Shown here piece by piece: positions 1-9,438 of a DNA stretch of 64,000 nucleotides. The stretch is from an uncultured Lachnospiraceae bacterium (GTDB lineage: Bacteria; Bacillota; Clostridia; Lachnospirales; Lachnospiraceae). Position numbers and translations under genes: made by a program. The DNA lies in the NCBI GenBank assembly GCA_910577275.1, contig CAJTMW010000001.1, forward strand, positions 193,566-257,565. Reading direction: 5' to 3'. How positions within the stretch are numbered: position 1 is the stretch's first letter; each line of letters starts with the position of its first letter. The notes under the pieces are model-generated. The model ran no database searches, was not told where the DNA came from, and saw nothing but the letters and a program-made list of their open reading frames with translations.

Positions 1-2
1 GA

Positions 3-1346
3 ACATTTGGGTGTCAGATGAACGCCCGGGATTCGGAAAAGCTCTCCGGGATTCTTGAAAGCATCGGCTATTCGCTTACGGAGGATGAAAACGCGGACTT
101 TGTTATTTACAATACCTGTACCGTAAGGGACAACGCCAACCAGCGGGTATATGGCCATCTCGGGCACATCAACAGTCTGAAAAAGAAGAATCCCCGCATG
201 AAAACCGCTCTGTGCGGCTGTATGATGCAGGAGCCTTCCGTGGTTGAAAAAATCAAAAAAAGCTACCGTTTTGTGGACTTGATTTTTGGAACCCACAATA
301 TCTACAAGTTTGCGGAGCTTTTGGCGGAAATGTTCGAAAACAGCGCCGAAAAGCATGACGGCTCTCACCAAATGATAATCGATATCTGGCAGGATACGGA
401 CAGGATTGTGGAAAATCTTCCGGTAGAGCGCAAATATCCCTTTAAATCGGGCATTAACATTATGTTTGGCTGCAACAACTTTTGCAGCTACTGTATCGTC
501 CCTTATGTAAGAGGGCGTGAGCGGAGCCGGAGCCCGGAGGATATCTTACGTGAAATCAGGGCGCTGGCCGGGGACGGCGTGGTGGAAGTCATGCTGCTTG
601 GGCAGAATGTCAATTCCTATGGCAAAAATCTGGAGAATCCGATTACCTTTGCGCAGCTTTTGCGGGAAGTGGAACAAATCGAGGGAATTGAGAGAATCCG
701 CTTTATGACCTCCCACCCCAAGGATTTGTCGGACGAGCTGATTAAAGTTATGAAGGAGTCAAAAAAGATATGCAGGCATCTCCATCTACCCCTGCAGTCA
801 GGCTCCACCCGGATTTTAACCGCAATGAACAGACGGTACACCAAGGAGCAGTATCTTGCCCTTGCGGAAAAAATCAGGAGGGAAATCCCGGATATTTCCA
901 TCACTACCGATATTATTGTGGGATTTCCCGGGGAAGAGCCTGCCGATGTGGACGAGACCATCGATGTGATTAAAAAGGTGCAGTATGACAATGCCTTCAC
1001 CTTTATCTATTCCAGGCGCACGGGGACGCCGGCGGCGGCAATGGCGGAGGCCATGGCCGGAACCATAGAAGAAAATCAGGAAAGAGAAAAGATGGTGAAG
1101 GAAGGCTTTGACCGCCTGCTCAAGGTGGTTCAGGATACCGCAAGGCAGCGGGTGGCAAGGCTCGAAGGCCAGACACTTGACGCCCTTGTGGAGGAGGTCA
1201 ATGAACAGGACAGTCGGCTTTTGACGGGGCGGCTCTCCAACAATACCATTGTGCATTTCCCGGGGGATAAAAGCCTTATCGGCCGGATTGTGCCGGTTTA
1301 TTTAAAGGAATGCCACGGCTTTTATTATCTTGGGGAGAAGAGGTAA
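3..1346 (+). CDS. miaB: tRNA-2-methylthio-N6-dimethylallyladenosine synthase MiaB (5' end cut by window)
   Basis: Radical-SAM methylthiotransferase that adds the 2-methylthio group to i6A37 of tRNAs reading UNN codons. The reading frame is open to the window edge: the codons before the first ATG (base 18) read TFGCQ, the conserved start of the UPF0004 domain, whose Cys (bases 12-14) ligates the auxiliary cluster. The true start is therefore upstream and the ATG at 18 is internal. The radical-SAM CxxxCxxC motif (FGCNNFCSYC) lies at about 465-492, followed by VRGRERSR. A C-terminal TRAM-like region ends the protein. The stop is 3 nt before mutS, so the two are co-transcribed. miaA, which makes the i6A substrate, lies 5 kb downstream in the same direction. 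Identification is firm; only the N-terminus is missing. Confidence 0.97.
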   Translation, partial: TFGCQMNARDSEKLSGILESIGYSLTEDENADFVIYNTCTVRDNANQRVYGHLGHINSLKKKNPRMKTALCGCMMQEPSVVEKIKKSYRFVDLIFGTHNIYKFAELLAEMFENSAEKHDGSHQMIIDIWQDTDRIVENLPVERKYPFKSGINIMFGCNNFCSYCIVPYVRGRERSRSPEDILREIRALAGDGVVEVMLLGQNVNSYGKNLENPITFAQLLREVEQIEGIERIRFMTSHPKDLSDELIKVMKESKKICRHLHLPLQSGSTRILTAMNRRYTKEQYLALAEKIRREIPDISITTDIIVGFPGEEPADVDETIDVIKKVQYDNAFTFIYSRRTGTPAAAMAEAMAGTIEENQEREKMVKEGFDRLLKVVQDTARQRVARLEGQTLDALVEEVNEQDSRLLTGRLSNNTIVHFPGDKSLIGRIVPVYLKECHGFYYLGEKR

Positions 1347-1349
1347 AAA

Positions 1350-4001
1350 ATGGCAGAAATGACACCAATGATGACGAAATACATGGAGACCAAAAAGGAG
1401 TACCCCGACTGTATTCTTTTTTACCGGCTGGGCGATTTTTATGAAATGTTCTTCGAGGACGCCCTGACGGCTTCAAAGGAGCTGGAAATCACGCTGACCG
1501 GAAAGGACTGCGGGCTTTCGGAGCGTGCTCCCATGTGCGGCGTTCCCTATCATGCCGTTGACGGATACCTAAACAAGCTGGTTTCCAAGGGCTATAAGGT
1601 GGCCATCTGCGAGCAGGTGGAGGACCCGAAGCAGGCAAAGGGACTGGTGAAGCGGGAGGTTCTGCGGGTGGTGACTCCCGGAACCAACTTAAATATGCAG
1701 AGCATGGACGAGGGCCGCAACAGCTTCATCATGAGTATCGCTTATTTTCAGGAAAAGACAGGTATTTCCGTTGCGGACGTCACTACAGGCGATTATTTTC
1801 TCACGGAGGTAAACGACACAAGAAAGCTTCTGGATGAAATCAACAAATACAGCCCGAAAGAAATCATCTGCAACGACGCGTTTCTCGTAAGCGGGGTGGA
1901 TATCGAGGATTTGAAGGGCAGGCTTCACATTTCCTTATACTCGCTGGAAGCCCATTATTTTGACGAGGACAGGTGCAGGAAAAGCCTTTTAAAGCATTTT
2001 CATGTAAATACGCTCAAGGGGATGGGGATTGAGGACTTTCCCACAGGGATGATTGCCGCCGGGAGCCTTATGCTCTATCTTCTGGACACCCAGAAAACCC
2101 CGTTAGAGCACTTCACCCATTTATATCCATACCTCACCAGCAGATATATGCTCCTTGACAGCTCCACCAGAAGGAATCTTGAGCTGATGGAAACCCTGCG
2201 GGAAAAGCAGAAGCGGGGTTCTCTTTTGTGGGTGCTCGACAAGACAAGGACGGCCATGGGCGCAAGGACTCTGCGCACCTTTATCGAACAGCCGCTGATT
2301 GATAAAGAGGAGATAGAAAAGCGTCTGGACGGTATCGAGGCGCTTCTTCGTCAGGCCATGAGCCGGGATGAAATCAGGGAGTACTTAAATCCCATTTACG
2401 ATTTGGAGCGGCTTCTTGGAAGGGTAAGCTATAAGACCGCCAACCCCAGGGATTTGATTGCGTTTAAAAATTCCCTTCAAATGCTGCCTCACATTAAGAC
2501 CATGCTCCGGGATTTTGATGCGGAAATCTTAAAAAGTATTGACGGTGAAATCGACAGCCTTTCCGATGTGTGCAGCCTGATTGAAAACGCAATCTGCGAC
2601 GAACCGCCCATTGCCGTCAGGGAAGGCGGAATCATCAGGGACGGCTTTGACGACACCATAGACAATCTGCGCCATGCCAAAACGGAAGGCAGAAACTGGC
2701 TGGCGAAGCTGGAGGAGGAAGACCGGGAGCGGACGGGGATTAAGAACCTGAAAATCCGTTACAATAAGGTGTTCGGCTATTACTACGAGGTGACGAACTC
2801 CTATAAGGATTTGGTGCCCGGGGATTATATCAGAAAGCAGACCCTTGCCAATGCGGAGCGGTACACCAACGCCCGCCTAAAGGAGCTGGAGGACACGATT
2901 TTAAATGCGGAGGACAAGCTTTTTTCTCTGGAATACGATGTGTTCTGTCGGATAAGGGACGCCATTGCGGGGGAAATGGAGCGGATTCAGAGAACCGCCA
3001 AGGCTGTGGCAAGGCTTGACGTCCTCTGCTCCCTTGCCCTTGTGGCGGAGCGGAACAGTTATGTCCGTCCCTCCATCAATGAAAAGGGCGTCATTGACAT
3101 CAAAGAGGGCCGCCACCCGGTGGTGGAGCAGATGCTTTCCGGCGATATGTTTATCTCCAACGACACCCATCTGGACAACAGCAAATACTGCGTTTCGGTT
3201 ATCACCGGACCCAATATGGCGGGAAAATCCACCTATATGCGGCAGGTGGCGCTGATTGTGCTGATGGCGCAGATTGGCTGCTTCGTTCCGGCGAAAAGCG
3301 CAAATATCGGTCTGGTGGACCGGATTTTCACCCGGGTGGGGGCTTCCGACGATTTGGCCAGCGGCCAGAGCACCTTTATGGTGGAGATGAACGAGGTTGC
3401 CAATATTTTGAGAAACGCAACCAGAAACAGCTTACTGATACTGGACGAAATCGGAAGGGGAACCTCCACCTTTGACGGCCTGAGCATTGCCTGGGCGGTG
3501 ATTGAGCACATCAGCAACAAAAAGCTGCTGGGGGCGAAAACCCTTTTTGCCACCCATTATCACGAGCTCACGGAGCTGGAAGGGAAAATGTCAAACGTAA
3601 ACAATTACTGCATTGCCGTGAAGGAAAAGGGCGACGATATTGTATTTTTGAGAAAAATCGTAAAGGGTGGCGCCGACAAGAGCTACGGAATTCAGGTGGC
3701 AAGGCTTGCGGGTGTTCCCGATATGGTCATCGACAGGGCAAAGGAAATCGCGGCGCAGCTTAGTGATAACGATATCCTTGAAAAGGTGCAGAGCATTTCC
3801 ACCCCGGCGAAGGAAGGGCGGCTAAAGCCCGTAAAATACGACGAGGTGGACTTAAGCCAGATGTCGCTTTTTGACACGGTGACGGACGAGGACGTGTTAA
3901 AGGAGCTTGGCGAGATTGACATTCCCAATCTGACGCCGATGGACGCTATGAATATTCTCTACAGGCTGCAGACCAAATTGAAAAACAGATGGCATGTGTA
4001 A
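1350..4001 (+). CDS. mutS: DNA mismatch repair protein MutS
   Basis: Mismatch-recognition ATPase of the MutS1 family, 883 residues, normal for the family. The N-terminal mismatch-reading motif is visible as F30-Y31-E32 in GDFYEMFFEDA. The Walker A motif GPNMAGKST is at about residue 620, followed by LLILDEIGRGTSTFDG (Walker B) and FATHYHEL. The start is 3 nt after the miaB stop, so the genes are translationally close. mutL follows after a 171-nt gap carrying a tandem repeat. With MutL it forms the methyl-independent repair system typical of Firmicutes. No defects seen. Confidence 0.98.
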   Translation: MAEMTPMMTKYMETKKEYPDCILFYRLGDFYEMFFEDALTASKELEITLTGKDCGLSERAPMCGVPYHAVDGYLNKLVSKGYKVAICEQVEDPKQAKGLVKREVLRVVTPGTNLNMQSMDEGRNSFIMSIAYFQEKTGISVADVTTGDYFLTEVNDTRKLLDEINKYSPKEIICNDAFLVSGVDIEDLKGRLHISLYSLEAHYFDEDRCRKSLLKHFHVNTLKGMGIEDFPTGMIAAGSLMLYLLDTQKTPLEHFTHLYPYLTSRYMLLDSSTRRNLELMETLREKQKRGSLLWVLDKTRTAMGARTLRTFIEQPLIDKEEIEKRLDGIEALLRQAMSRDEIREYLNPIYDLERLLGRVSYKTANPRDLIAFKNSLQMLPHIKTMLRDFDAEILKSIDGEIDSLSDVCSLIENAICDEPPIAVREGGIIRDGFDDTIDNLRHAKTEGRNWLAKLEEEDRERTGIKNLKIRYNKVFGYYYEVTNSYKDLVPGDYIRKQTLANAERYTNARLKELEDTILNAEDKLFSLEYDVFCRIRDAIAGEMERIQRTAKAVARLDVLCSLALVAERNSYVRPSINEKGVIDIKEGRHPVVEQMLSGDMFISNDTHLDNSKYCVSVITGPNMAGKSTYMRQVALIVLMAQIGCFVPAKSANIGLVDRIFTRVGASDDLASGQSTFMVEMNEVANILRNATRNSLLILDEIGRGTSTFDGLSIAWAVIEHISNKKLLGAKTLFATHYHELTELEGKMSNVNNYCIAVKEKGDDIVFLRKIVKGGADKSYGIQVARLAGVPDMVIDRAKEIAAQLSDNDILEKVQSISTPAKEGRLKPVKYDEVDLSQMSLFDTVTDEDVLKELGEIDIPNLTPMDAMNILYRLQTKLKNRWHV

Positions 4002-4034
4002 GGGCGTTCTGTTTCACAGCCCGTCCTTACACTT

Positions 4035-4143
4035 AGAAGAATGTCTCTGACGAGCCATTCTTCGCATGTATTGGAATCTTGCCAGGCGGTTTCAGCCTCA
4101 CATTCAGAAGAATGTCTCTGATGAGCCATTCTTTGCATGTATT
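4035..4143 (+). repeat. tandem 71-bp-period repeat with hairpins between mutS and mutL
   Basis: Two imperfect copies lie in direct orientation (about 4035-4072 and 4106-4143, offset 71 bp). Each holds an inverted repeat: GAAGAATG at 4036-4043 pairs exactly with CATTCTTC at 4056-4063, and GAAGAATG at 4107-4114 pairs 7 of 8 with 4127-4134. The 12-nt loops differ at one base. A weaker match continues downstream (cttgccagg versus tttggcagg). No U-run follows, so this is not a classical terminator. It may be a REP/MITE-like element or an mRNA processing site. The second copy ends 29 nt before the mutL start. Confidence 0.75.
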
Positions 4144-4172
4144 CATATTTGGCAGGAAAAGAAGGAGACGTA

Positions 4173-6203
4173 ATGCCGGAAATTCATTTGTTAAATCAAA
4201 GTACCATCGATAAAATCGCTGCGGGGGAGGTTGTGGAGCGGCCTTTGAGCGTGGTGAAGGAGCTGACGGAAAACGCCATAGATGCCGGGGCGAGGGCTGT
4301 CACCGTGGAGATTAAGGACGGAGGAATTTCCTTTATCCGGGTGACGGACAACGGCTGCGGCATTGATAAGGGGCAGGTGAAAAAAGCCTTCCTGCGGCAT
4401 GCTACCAGTAAAATTACCTCCATTGAAGATTTAAGCCATGTGGCAAGCCTGGGCTTCCGCGGGGAGGCTTTGTCCAGTATTGCGGCGGTGGCGCAGGTGG
4501 AGCTTATCACAAAGACGGAAAAGGAGCTTACCGGAGTGCGCTATGCCATTGCCGGAGGGAAGGAGGAGGAGTTTGAGGAAATCGGCGCGCCAAACGGAAC
4601 CACCTTTCTGATAAGGAACCTCTTTTTCAATACGCCGGTAAGAAAAAAGTTTTTAAAGCAGCCCCAGACAGAGGGCGGTTATGTGGCGGACATGATGGAG
4701 CATCTGGCCTTATCCCGCCCGGAAATTTCCATTAAGTTTATCCAGAACGGAAGGCTGCGCTTCCATACCTCCGGGAACGGCAATCTGAAAGAGGTTATCT
4801 ATCGGATTTACGGGAAGGATATGACAGACGCTTTGATTCCCTTTGAAGCAAGGGGGAACGGTTTTTCCGTCATCGGCTTTCTGGGAAAGCCGGAGATTAA
4901 CCGGGCAAACAGGAATTTCGAAACTTATTTTGTGAACGGACGGTATGTGAAAAACGATATCCTGACAAAAGCTGTGGAGGAAGGGTATCGGGCTTTTATG
5001 ATGCAGCATAAATTCCCTTTCTGCGTATTGCATTTTCAGATGGAACCGGCGGAAATTGACGTAAATGTCCATCCGGCCAAAATGGAAATCCGGCTGATTC
5101 ACGGCAGCGGGCTTTATGAGGAGATATCCGGTGCGGTGAGAGAACGGCTTCGCAATATGGAGCTGATTCCCAACGTGCGGTTTGAGGAAAAGGAAAAAAT
5201 CAAATCGGCGGCAAGCCGGAGGGAAACCGCCCCGGAGCCCTTTGAGGAGAGGCGCGCGGCTATGTTGAAGGTATCCATGCCGGAATCAGGTATGTCAGAA
5301 ACGGCAAAGCCCGAATTGACAATGCCGGATTTGTCTATGCCATACCTGGCAATGCCAGACCTGGCAATGCCGGCAGAAAAAGAAACGCCGGTCAGGTCAG
5401 ACATACCGTATAAGACGCCTGCCGTGATGGAGGACGTCGCGGTATATCAGGCAAAAATGACGGGAAACAGAATTATCGGCAACGAAAATGGCGGAAATTT
5501 TCATGGAAGTGAAGGAATTCATGCAAATATTATCAAGGCGGGAGAGCACATACTGGTGGAAAAACCGGCCCAGCTCAATCTCTTTGAGGATAAATTCCTG
5601 TCCAGAGACGCAAAGGAAGATTATAAGATACTGGGGCAGATTTTTGATACCTACTGGCTGGTCGCCTTTAAGGACAGGCTTTTTATTATTGACCAGCATG
5701 CCGCCCATGAAAAGGTGAAATATGAGCGGATGGTAAAGGAGCTGAAAGAAAAAAAGATTTCGTCCCAGATGTTGAATCCGCCGGTGATTGTCACGCTTAC
5801 AGGAAAAGAAGAGGAGATACTGCGGGAATATCTGGATTATTTTGTACAGATGGGATTTGAGATAGAAGAGTTCGGCGCATCCTCCTACGCCATAAGGAGT
5901 ATGCCGGCGGATTTGTACGGATGTAACGAGAAGGAATTCTTTTCCGGGCTTTTGGACGAGCTGGCCGTCCAGCCGTCAAGAAGTGCCTGCGCGGGTACGG
6001 AGGAGGTTATCCTGCAAAAGCTTGCCTCCATGGCGTGCAAGGCGGCAGTAAAGGGGAACAATGCCTTGAAAATACAGGAGGCCGCCGCGCTGATTGACGA
6101 GCTGCTCACTCTCGAAAATCCCTATCATTGCCCTCATGGAAGACCGACCATTATTTCCATGAGCAAGTATGAGCTGGAAAAGAAGTTCAAGCGTATCATA
6201 TGA
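4173..6203 (+). CDS. mutL: DNA mismatch repair protein MutL (endonuclease type)
   Basis: GHKL ATPase and latent endonuclease that acts after MutS. ATG 4173 (MPEIHLLNQ) is chosen because GAAGGAG sits 6-12 nt upstream; the in-frame ATG at 4137 lies inside the upstream repeat. It is 676 residues long. The N-terminal ATPase shows IAAGEVVERP, DNGCGI and GFRGEAL. The C-terminal endonuclease motif DQHA-x2-E-x4-E starts at D507, and CPHGRPT is near the end, so this is the nicking MutL of organisms without MutH. The inter-domain linker (about residues 369-400) is a degenerate Met-Pro repeat (MPDLSMPYLAMPDLAMP), which is unusual. miaA follows. Confidence 0.97.
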   Translation: MPEIHLLNQSTIDKIAAGEVVERPLSVVKELTENAIDAGARAVTVEIKDGGISFIRVTDNGCGIDKGQVKKAFLRHATSKITSIEDLSHVASLGFRGEALSSIAAVAQVELITKTEKELTGVRYAIAGGKEEEFEEIGAPNGTTFLIRNLFFNTPVRKKFLKQPQTEGGYVADMMEHLALSRPEISIKFIQNGRLRFHTSGNGNLKEVIYRIYGKDMTDALIPFEARGNGFSVIGFLGKPEINRANRNFETYFVNGRYVKNDILTKAVEEGYRAFMMQHKFPFCVLHFQMEPAEIDVNVHPAKMEIRLIHGSGLYEEISGAVRERLRNMELIPNVRFEEKEKIKSAASRRETAPEPFEERRAAMLKVSMPESGMSETAKPELTMPDLSMPYLAMPDLAMPAEKETPVRSDIPYKTPAVMEDVAVYQAKMTGNRIIGNENGGNFHGSEGIHANIIKAGEHILVEKPAQLNLFEDKFLSRDAKEDYKILGQIFDTYWLVAFKDRLFIIDQHAAHEKVKYERMVKELKEKKISSQMLNPPVIVTLTGKEEEILREYLDYFVQMGFEIEEFGASSYAIRSMPADLYGCNEKEFFSGLLDELAVQPSRSACAGTEEVILQKLASMACKAAVKGNNALKIQEAAALIDELLTLENPYHCPHGRPTIISMSKYELEKKFKRII

Positions 6204-6262
6204 CCCCTGCGACAGTCGCCAAAGGTGCGTGCAAGCATGCCCGCCCGGCTCGCTGCCCGCAG
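6204..6262 (-). repeat. GC-rich intergenic sequence, candidate dispersed repeat copy A
   Basis: Read on the minus strand, this mutL-miaA spacer contains GGGCAGCGAGCCGGGCGG and, further on, TTTGGCGACTG. Both blocks recur in the same order and orientation on the plus strand at 14697-14755 (17 of 18 and 11 of 11 identities). The mutL-miaA gap is much more GC-rich than most spacers here. The sequence has no ribosome binding site and reads as non-coding. It may be a short dispersed repeat; function unknown. Confidence 0.5.
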
Positions 6263-6278
6263 AAATAAAGGTGTTTTT

Positions 6279-7220
6279 ATGAATCAAAAAAATAAATTGA
6301 TTATTCTCACAGGCCCTACGGCGGTGGGAAAAACGGCTTTGTCCATTTCACTTGCAAAAAAAATCGGCGGGGAGATTATTTCCGCCGATTCCATGCAGGT
6401 CTACAAATATCTGGATATCGGTTCCGCAAAGATTAAGGAAGCGGAAATGGAAGGGGTTCCTCACCATTTAATTGACGCTCTTTTGCCTGGCGAGGAGTTC
6501 AATGTGTTTTGCTTTCAGCAGATGGCAAAGGAAGCGGCGGAAGGAATTTACAGGCGCGGGCATATTCCCATTGTAGTGGGCGGCACCGGATTTTATATTC
6601 AGGCGCTTTTGTACGACATTGATTTTTCCGCGGAGGAAGATAATTCGGAGATTCGGGCGGAGCTTGAGAAGGCTGCGGCAGAGCATGGAACCGGATATCT
6701 GTATGAGCGGTTAAAGGAGGTGGACGCGGCCTCCGCGGCGGCCATTCATCCGAATAATCACAAACGCATTCTGCGGGCGCTGGAATTTTATCAGTTAAAC
6801 GGTTTTCCCATTTCTCAGCATAATGAGAAGGAACGGCAGAAGGAATCCGCGTACCGGAGCTGCTATTTTGTTTTAAACGATGACAGGGAGCGGCTGTATC
6901 AGAGGATTAACGAACGGGTGGACGCCATGATGGCGGACGGGCTTTTAGAGGAGGTAACGCGCCTTAGGCAAATGGGATGCAAAAGGGACATGCTTTCCAT
7001 GCAGGGGCTTGGCTACAGGGAGCTTCTTTCTTATCTGGACGGGGAAAGTGCCCTTGAAGAAGCGGTTTCGCAGATAAAGCAGAATACCCGTCATTTTGCC
7101 AAACGCCAGCTTACATGGTTCCGCCGGGAGAAAAACGTCGTCTGGATTGACAAGCCTGATTTTGATTATGACAATGATAAAATTTTAAATTTCATGGAAG
7201 AACATATCCGGCTGCTGTGA
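6279..7220 (+). CDS. miaA: tRNA dimethylallyltransferase MiaA
   Basis: Transfers the dimethylallyl group from DMAPP to N6 of A37 in tRNA, making the i6A substrate for MiaB. The protein is 313 residues from ATG 6279 (MNQKNKLIILTG), preceded by AAAGGTG. An upstream in-frame ATG at 6225 lies in the GC-rich repeat and is rejected. The P-loop GPTAVGKTAL is at residues 11-20. The DSMQVYKYLDIGSAK substrate motif and VGGTGFYIQALL follow. It closes the miaB-mutS-mutL-miaA series, a common clostridial arrangement. No hfq follows; the next gene is a PLP enzyme. Confidence 0.97.
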   Translation: MNQKNKLIILTGPTAVGKTALSISLAKKIGGEIISADSMQVYKYLDIGSAKIKEAEMEGVPHHLIDALLPGEEFNVFCFQQMAKEAAEGIYRRGHIPIVVGGTGFYIQALLYDIDFSAEEDNSEIRAELEKAAAEHGTGYLYERLKEVDAASAAAIHPNNHKRILRALEFYQLNGFPISQHNEKERQKESAYRSCYFVLNDDRERLYQRINERVDAMMADGLLEEVTRLRQMGCKRDMLSMQGLGYRELLSYLDGESALEEAVSQIKQNTRHFAKRQLTWFRREKNVVWIDKPDFDYDNDKILNFMEEHIRLL

Positions 7221-7239
7221 TAATTCGGCTGCGGCTGCG

Positions 7240-7300
7240 TAGACGCCAAAAGAGGCAAGGCCCTGCCGCAGGAGCCGTCCCGTCCGGCGGGCAGGAAGAC
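7240..7300 (-). repeat. possible degenerate third copy (C) of the GC-rich dispersed repeat
   Basis: The miaA to PLP-enzyme spacer read on the minus strand contains CGGGACGGCTCCTGC and then TTTTGGCGTCT. This resembles blocks at 14708-14722 and 14745-14755. The match is looser than between copies A and B and could be chance in GC-rich sequence. Confidence 0.25.
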
Positions 7301-7318
7301 GGATGAAAGGAAAAGAAA

Positions 7319-8629
7319 ATGAAGAATTCTTATATGGAGCAGATGTATCGGGAAGCGGGTATCAGCCCGCAGGTTTATGCTTACGGGGAAGCTGTCTGGA
7401 ATTCCCTCAAAAGCCGTTGGGAGGAAATCGACGCCGTTTCCGAATACAACCAGATGAAAGTAATAAAAGCCATGCAGAAAAACAGGGTCAGCGAGGCATG
7501 TCTTACGGGAACCACCGGCTATGGCTATAACGATTTGGGACGGGAGACCTTAGAGCGGGTTTACGCCGATGTCTTTCATACCGAGGACGCCCTCGTGCGG
7601 CCGCAGATTACCTGCGGGACTCACGCCCTCGCCCTCGCCCTTATGAGCAATCTCCGGCCGGGAGACGAGCTTCTTTCCCCTGTGGGAAAGCCTTATGACA
7701 CCCTGGAGGAAGTGATTGGCATCCGCCCTTCAAGGGGCTCTCTTGCAGAATACGGCATTACCTACCGTCAGGTGGATTTGCTTCCCGACGGCGGCTTTGA
7801 CTATGAGAATATCAAAAAAGCAATCAATGAAAAGACCAGGCTGGTGACGATTCAGCGCTCCAAGGGCTACCAGACAAGGCCAACCCTGTCCGTTTCGCGG
7901 ATAGGAGAGTTGATTTCCTTTATCAAAGAAATCAAACCGGAGGTTATCTGTATGGTTGACAACTGCTACGGGGAATTTACGGAGGTCACAGAGCCCTCCG
8001 ACGCAGGCGCCGATTTGGTGGTGGGTTCTCTGATTAAAAATCCCGGTGGCGGTCTTGCCCCTATCGGCGGCTATCTGGCGGGAAAGAAGGAATGTATCGA
8101 AAACGCCGCCTGCCGCCTTACCTCCCCCGGCCTTGGCAGGGAGGTGGGAGCTTCCCTTTCGGCCCTTTCCGCTTTTTATCAGGGGCTTTTCCTTGCGCCT
8201 TCGGTAACGGCAAACGCGTTAAAATCCGCGGTATTTGCCGCCAATATCTATGAGAATTTGGGCTTTTTCGTGGTGCCTGACGGGAAGGAATCAAGGCACG
8301 ACATTATTCAGGCGGTGACCTTCGGCAGGCCCGAGGGAGTGATTGCCTTCTGCGAGGGCATCCAGCAGGCGGCGCCGGTGGACGGGTATGTGACCCCCGA
8401 GCCCTGGGACATGCCGGGATACGACAGTCCCGTGATTATGGCGGCAGGCGCCTTTGTGTCAGGCTCCTCCATCGAGCTATCCGCCGACGGCCCCATAAAA
8501 CCGCCGTACGCCGTATATTTTCAGGGCGGCCTCACCTGGCAGCACGGAAAATTCGGAATCATGAAAACATTACAGAAATTAGTGGAAAAAGGAATTATTG
8601 TGAAAGATTTTGACAGACGAAACTTATAA
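7319..8629 (+). CDS. PLP-dependent enzyme of the aluminium-resistance / methionine gamma-lyase-like family (YnbB-like)
   Basis: 436-residue fold-type I PLP enzyme (PF06838 family; YnbB in B. subtilis). The start is ATG 7319 behind AAAGGAAAAG. Visible features are TGTTGYGYNDLGRETLE near residue 65, ITCGTHALALAL, VDNCYGEF and the likely Schiff-base lysine in VVGSLIKNPGGG. The family resembles Cys/Met metabolism lyases, but its physiological reaction is not established. Position after miaA matches the conserved miaA-ynbB neighbourhood of Firmicutes. The 90 nt after its stop are AT-rich, without a clear terminator. Confidence 0.85.
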   Translation: MKNSYMEQMYREAGISPQVYAYGEAVWNSLKSRWEEIDAVSEYNQMKVIKAMQKNRVSEACLTGTTGYGYNDLGRETLERVYADVFHTEDALVRPQITCGTHALALALMSNLRPGDELLSPVGKPYDTLEEVIGIRPSRGSLAEYGITYRQVDLLPDGGFDYENIKKAINEKTRLVTIQRSKGYQTRPTLSVSRIGELISFIKEIKPEVICMVDNCYGEFTEVTEPSDAGADLVVGSLIKNPGGGLAPIGGYLAGKKECIENAACRLTSPGLGREVGASLSALSAFYQGLFLAPSVTANALKSAVFAANIYENLGFFVVPDGKESRHDIIQAVTFGRPEGVIAFCEGIQQAAPVDGYVTPEPWDMPGYDSPVIMAAGAFVSGSSIELSADGPIKPPYAVYFQGGLTWQHGKFGIMKTLQKLVEKGIIVKDFDRRNL

Positions 8630-8734
8630 AAAAAAAGTAAAATCAGTATACATAAATTTCCATCTGTGTTAATATAAATATTAATTGTTTATCTTCCACA
8701 TTCCGATTGAGAGAAGGGATTGGAAAGGAAACAA

Positions 8735-9421
8735 ATGACTGAAATTATTACAGAAAACGCCATGCTCCCCTATGAAAAGTTTCGTTTGTTAGGCCCGGAA
8801 GCCCTGACAGAAGCGGAGCTTCTCGCAATCATTTTGCGGACAGGCGTAAGAAACTGCCCGGCCACGGAGCTGGCGCAAAAGGTGCTTTCCCTTGCAAAGG
8901 GCAAATACAGGGGATTAAGCAGCCTCCATCATATCTCCCTTGCAGAGCTTATGGAAATTCCGGGAATCGGAGAGGTGAAGGCGGTCAAAATCAAGTGCCT
9001 TACGGAGCTTGCGGTTCGGATGGCGAAAGAGAGGGCGGCTGCGTCCCTTCGCTTTGACTTCCCGGAGACGGTGGCGGATTTTTATATGGAAAAGCTGCGC
9101 CATCAGGAAAAGGAAATCATCCTGCTGTTATTGTTGGATAATAAGTTGAATTTAATAGAAGAATATATGGTATCCATGGGTACTGCAAGGGCTTCCCTCT
9201 TATCGGCAAGAGAGGTGTTTATTGAGGCCTTAAAATGCAGAGCCTGTCATTTGATGCTCATGCATAATCACCCCAGCGGCGACCCGCATCCGAGCAGCCA
9301 GGATATCGCAATCACGCGAAAGATAAAAGAAGCCGGAGAACTTATGGACATTCCCCTGATAGACCACATTATCTTAGGGGATAATTGTTACATGAGTCTG
9401 AAGGAAGAAGATTTATTATAG
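8735..9421 (+). CDS. radC: RadC family JAMM-domain protein
   Basis: RadC-family protein with a helix-hairpin-helix region (LMEIPGIGEVKAVKIK, about residues 75-90) and a C-terminal JAB/MPN metalloprotease-like domain. The zinc motif reads H177-x-H179-P-S-G with D190, and an upstream Glu lies in REVFIEA. ATG 8735 is chosen because AAAGGA sits 5 nt upstream; a TTG at 8720 would add five residues. The family was named from a DNA repair phenotype that is no longer accepted, so its true substrate is unknown. It sits directly before mreB, a conserved position in Firmicutes. The AT-rich 105 nt upstream probably hold the operon promoter, but I cannot pick one -35/-10 pair. Confidence 0.93.
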   Translation: MTEIITENAMLPYEKFRLLGPEALTEAELLAIILRTGVRNCPATELAQKVLSLAKGKYRGLSSLHHISLAELMEIPGIGEVKAVKIKCLTELAVRMAKERAAASLRFDFPETVADFYMEKLRHQEKEIILLLLLDNKLNLIEEYMVSMGTARASLLSAREVFIEALKCRACHLMLMHNHPSGDPHPSSQDIAITRKIKEAGELMDIPLIDHIILGDNCYMSLKEEDLL

Positions 9422-9438
9422 AAAGAGGGGTACTTGCT

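Noticed and set aside
4137..4172. Longer MutL start at ATG 4137
   Set aside because: It lies in the second intergenic repeat copy and has no SD; ATG 4173 has one.
7221..7318. Riboswitch upstream of the PLP enzyme
   Set aside because: No conserved riboswitch core recognised; only GC-rich spacer with a weak repeat match.
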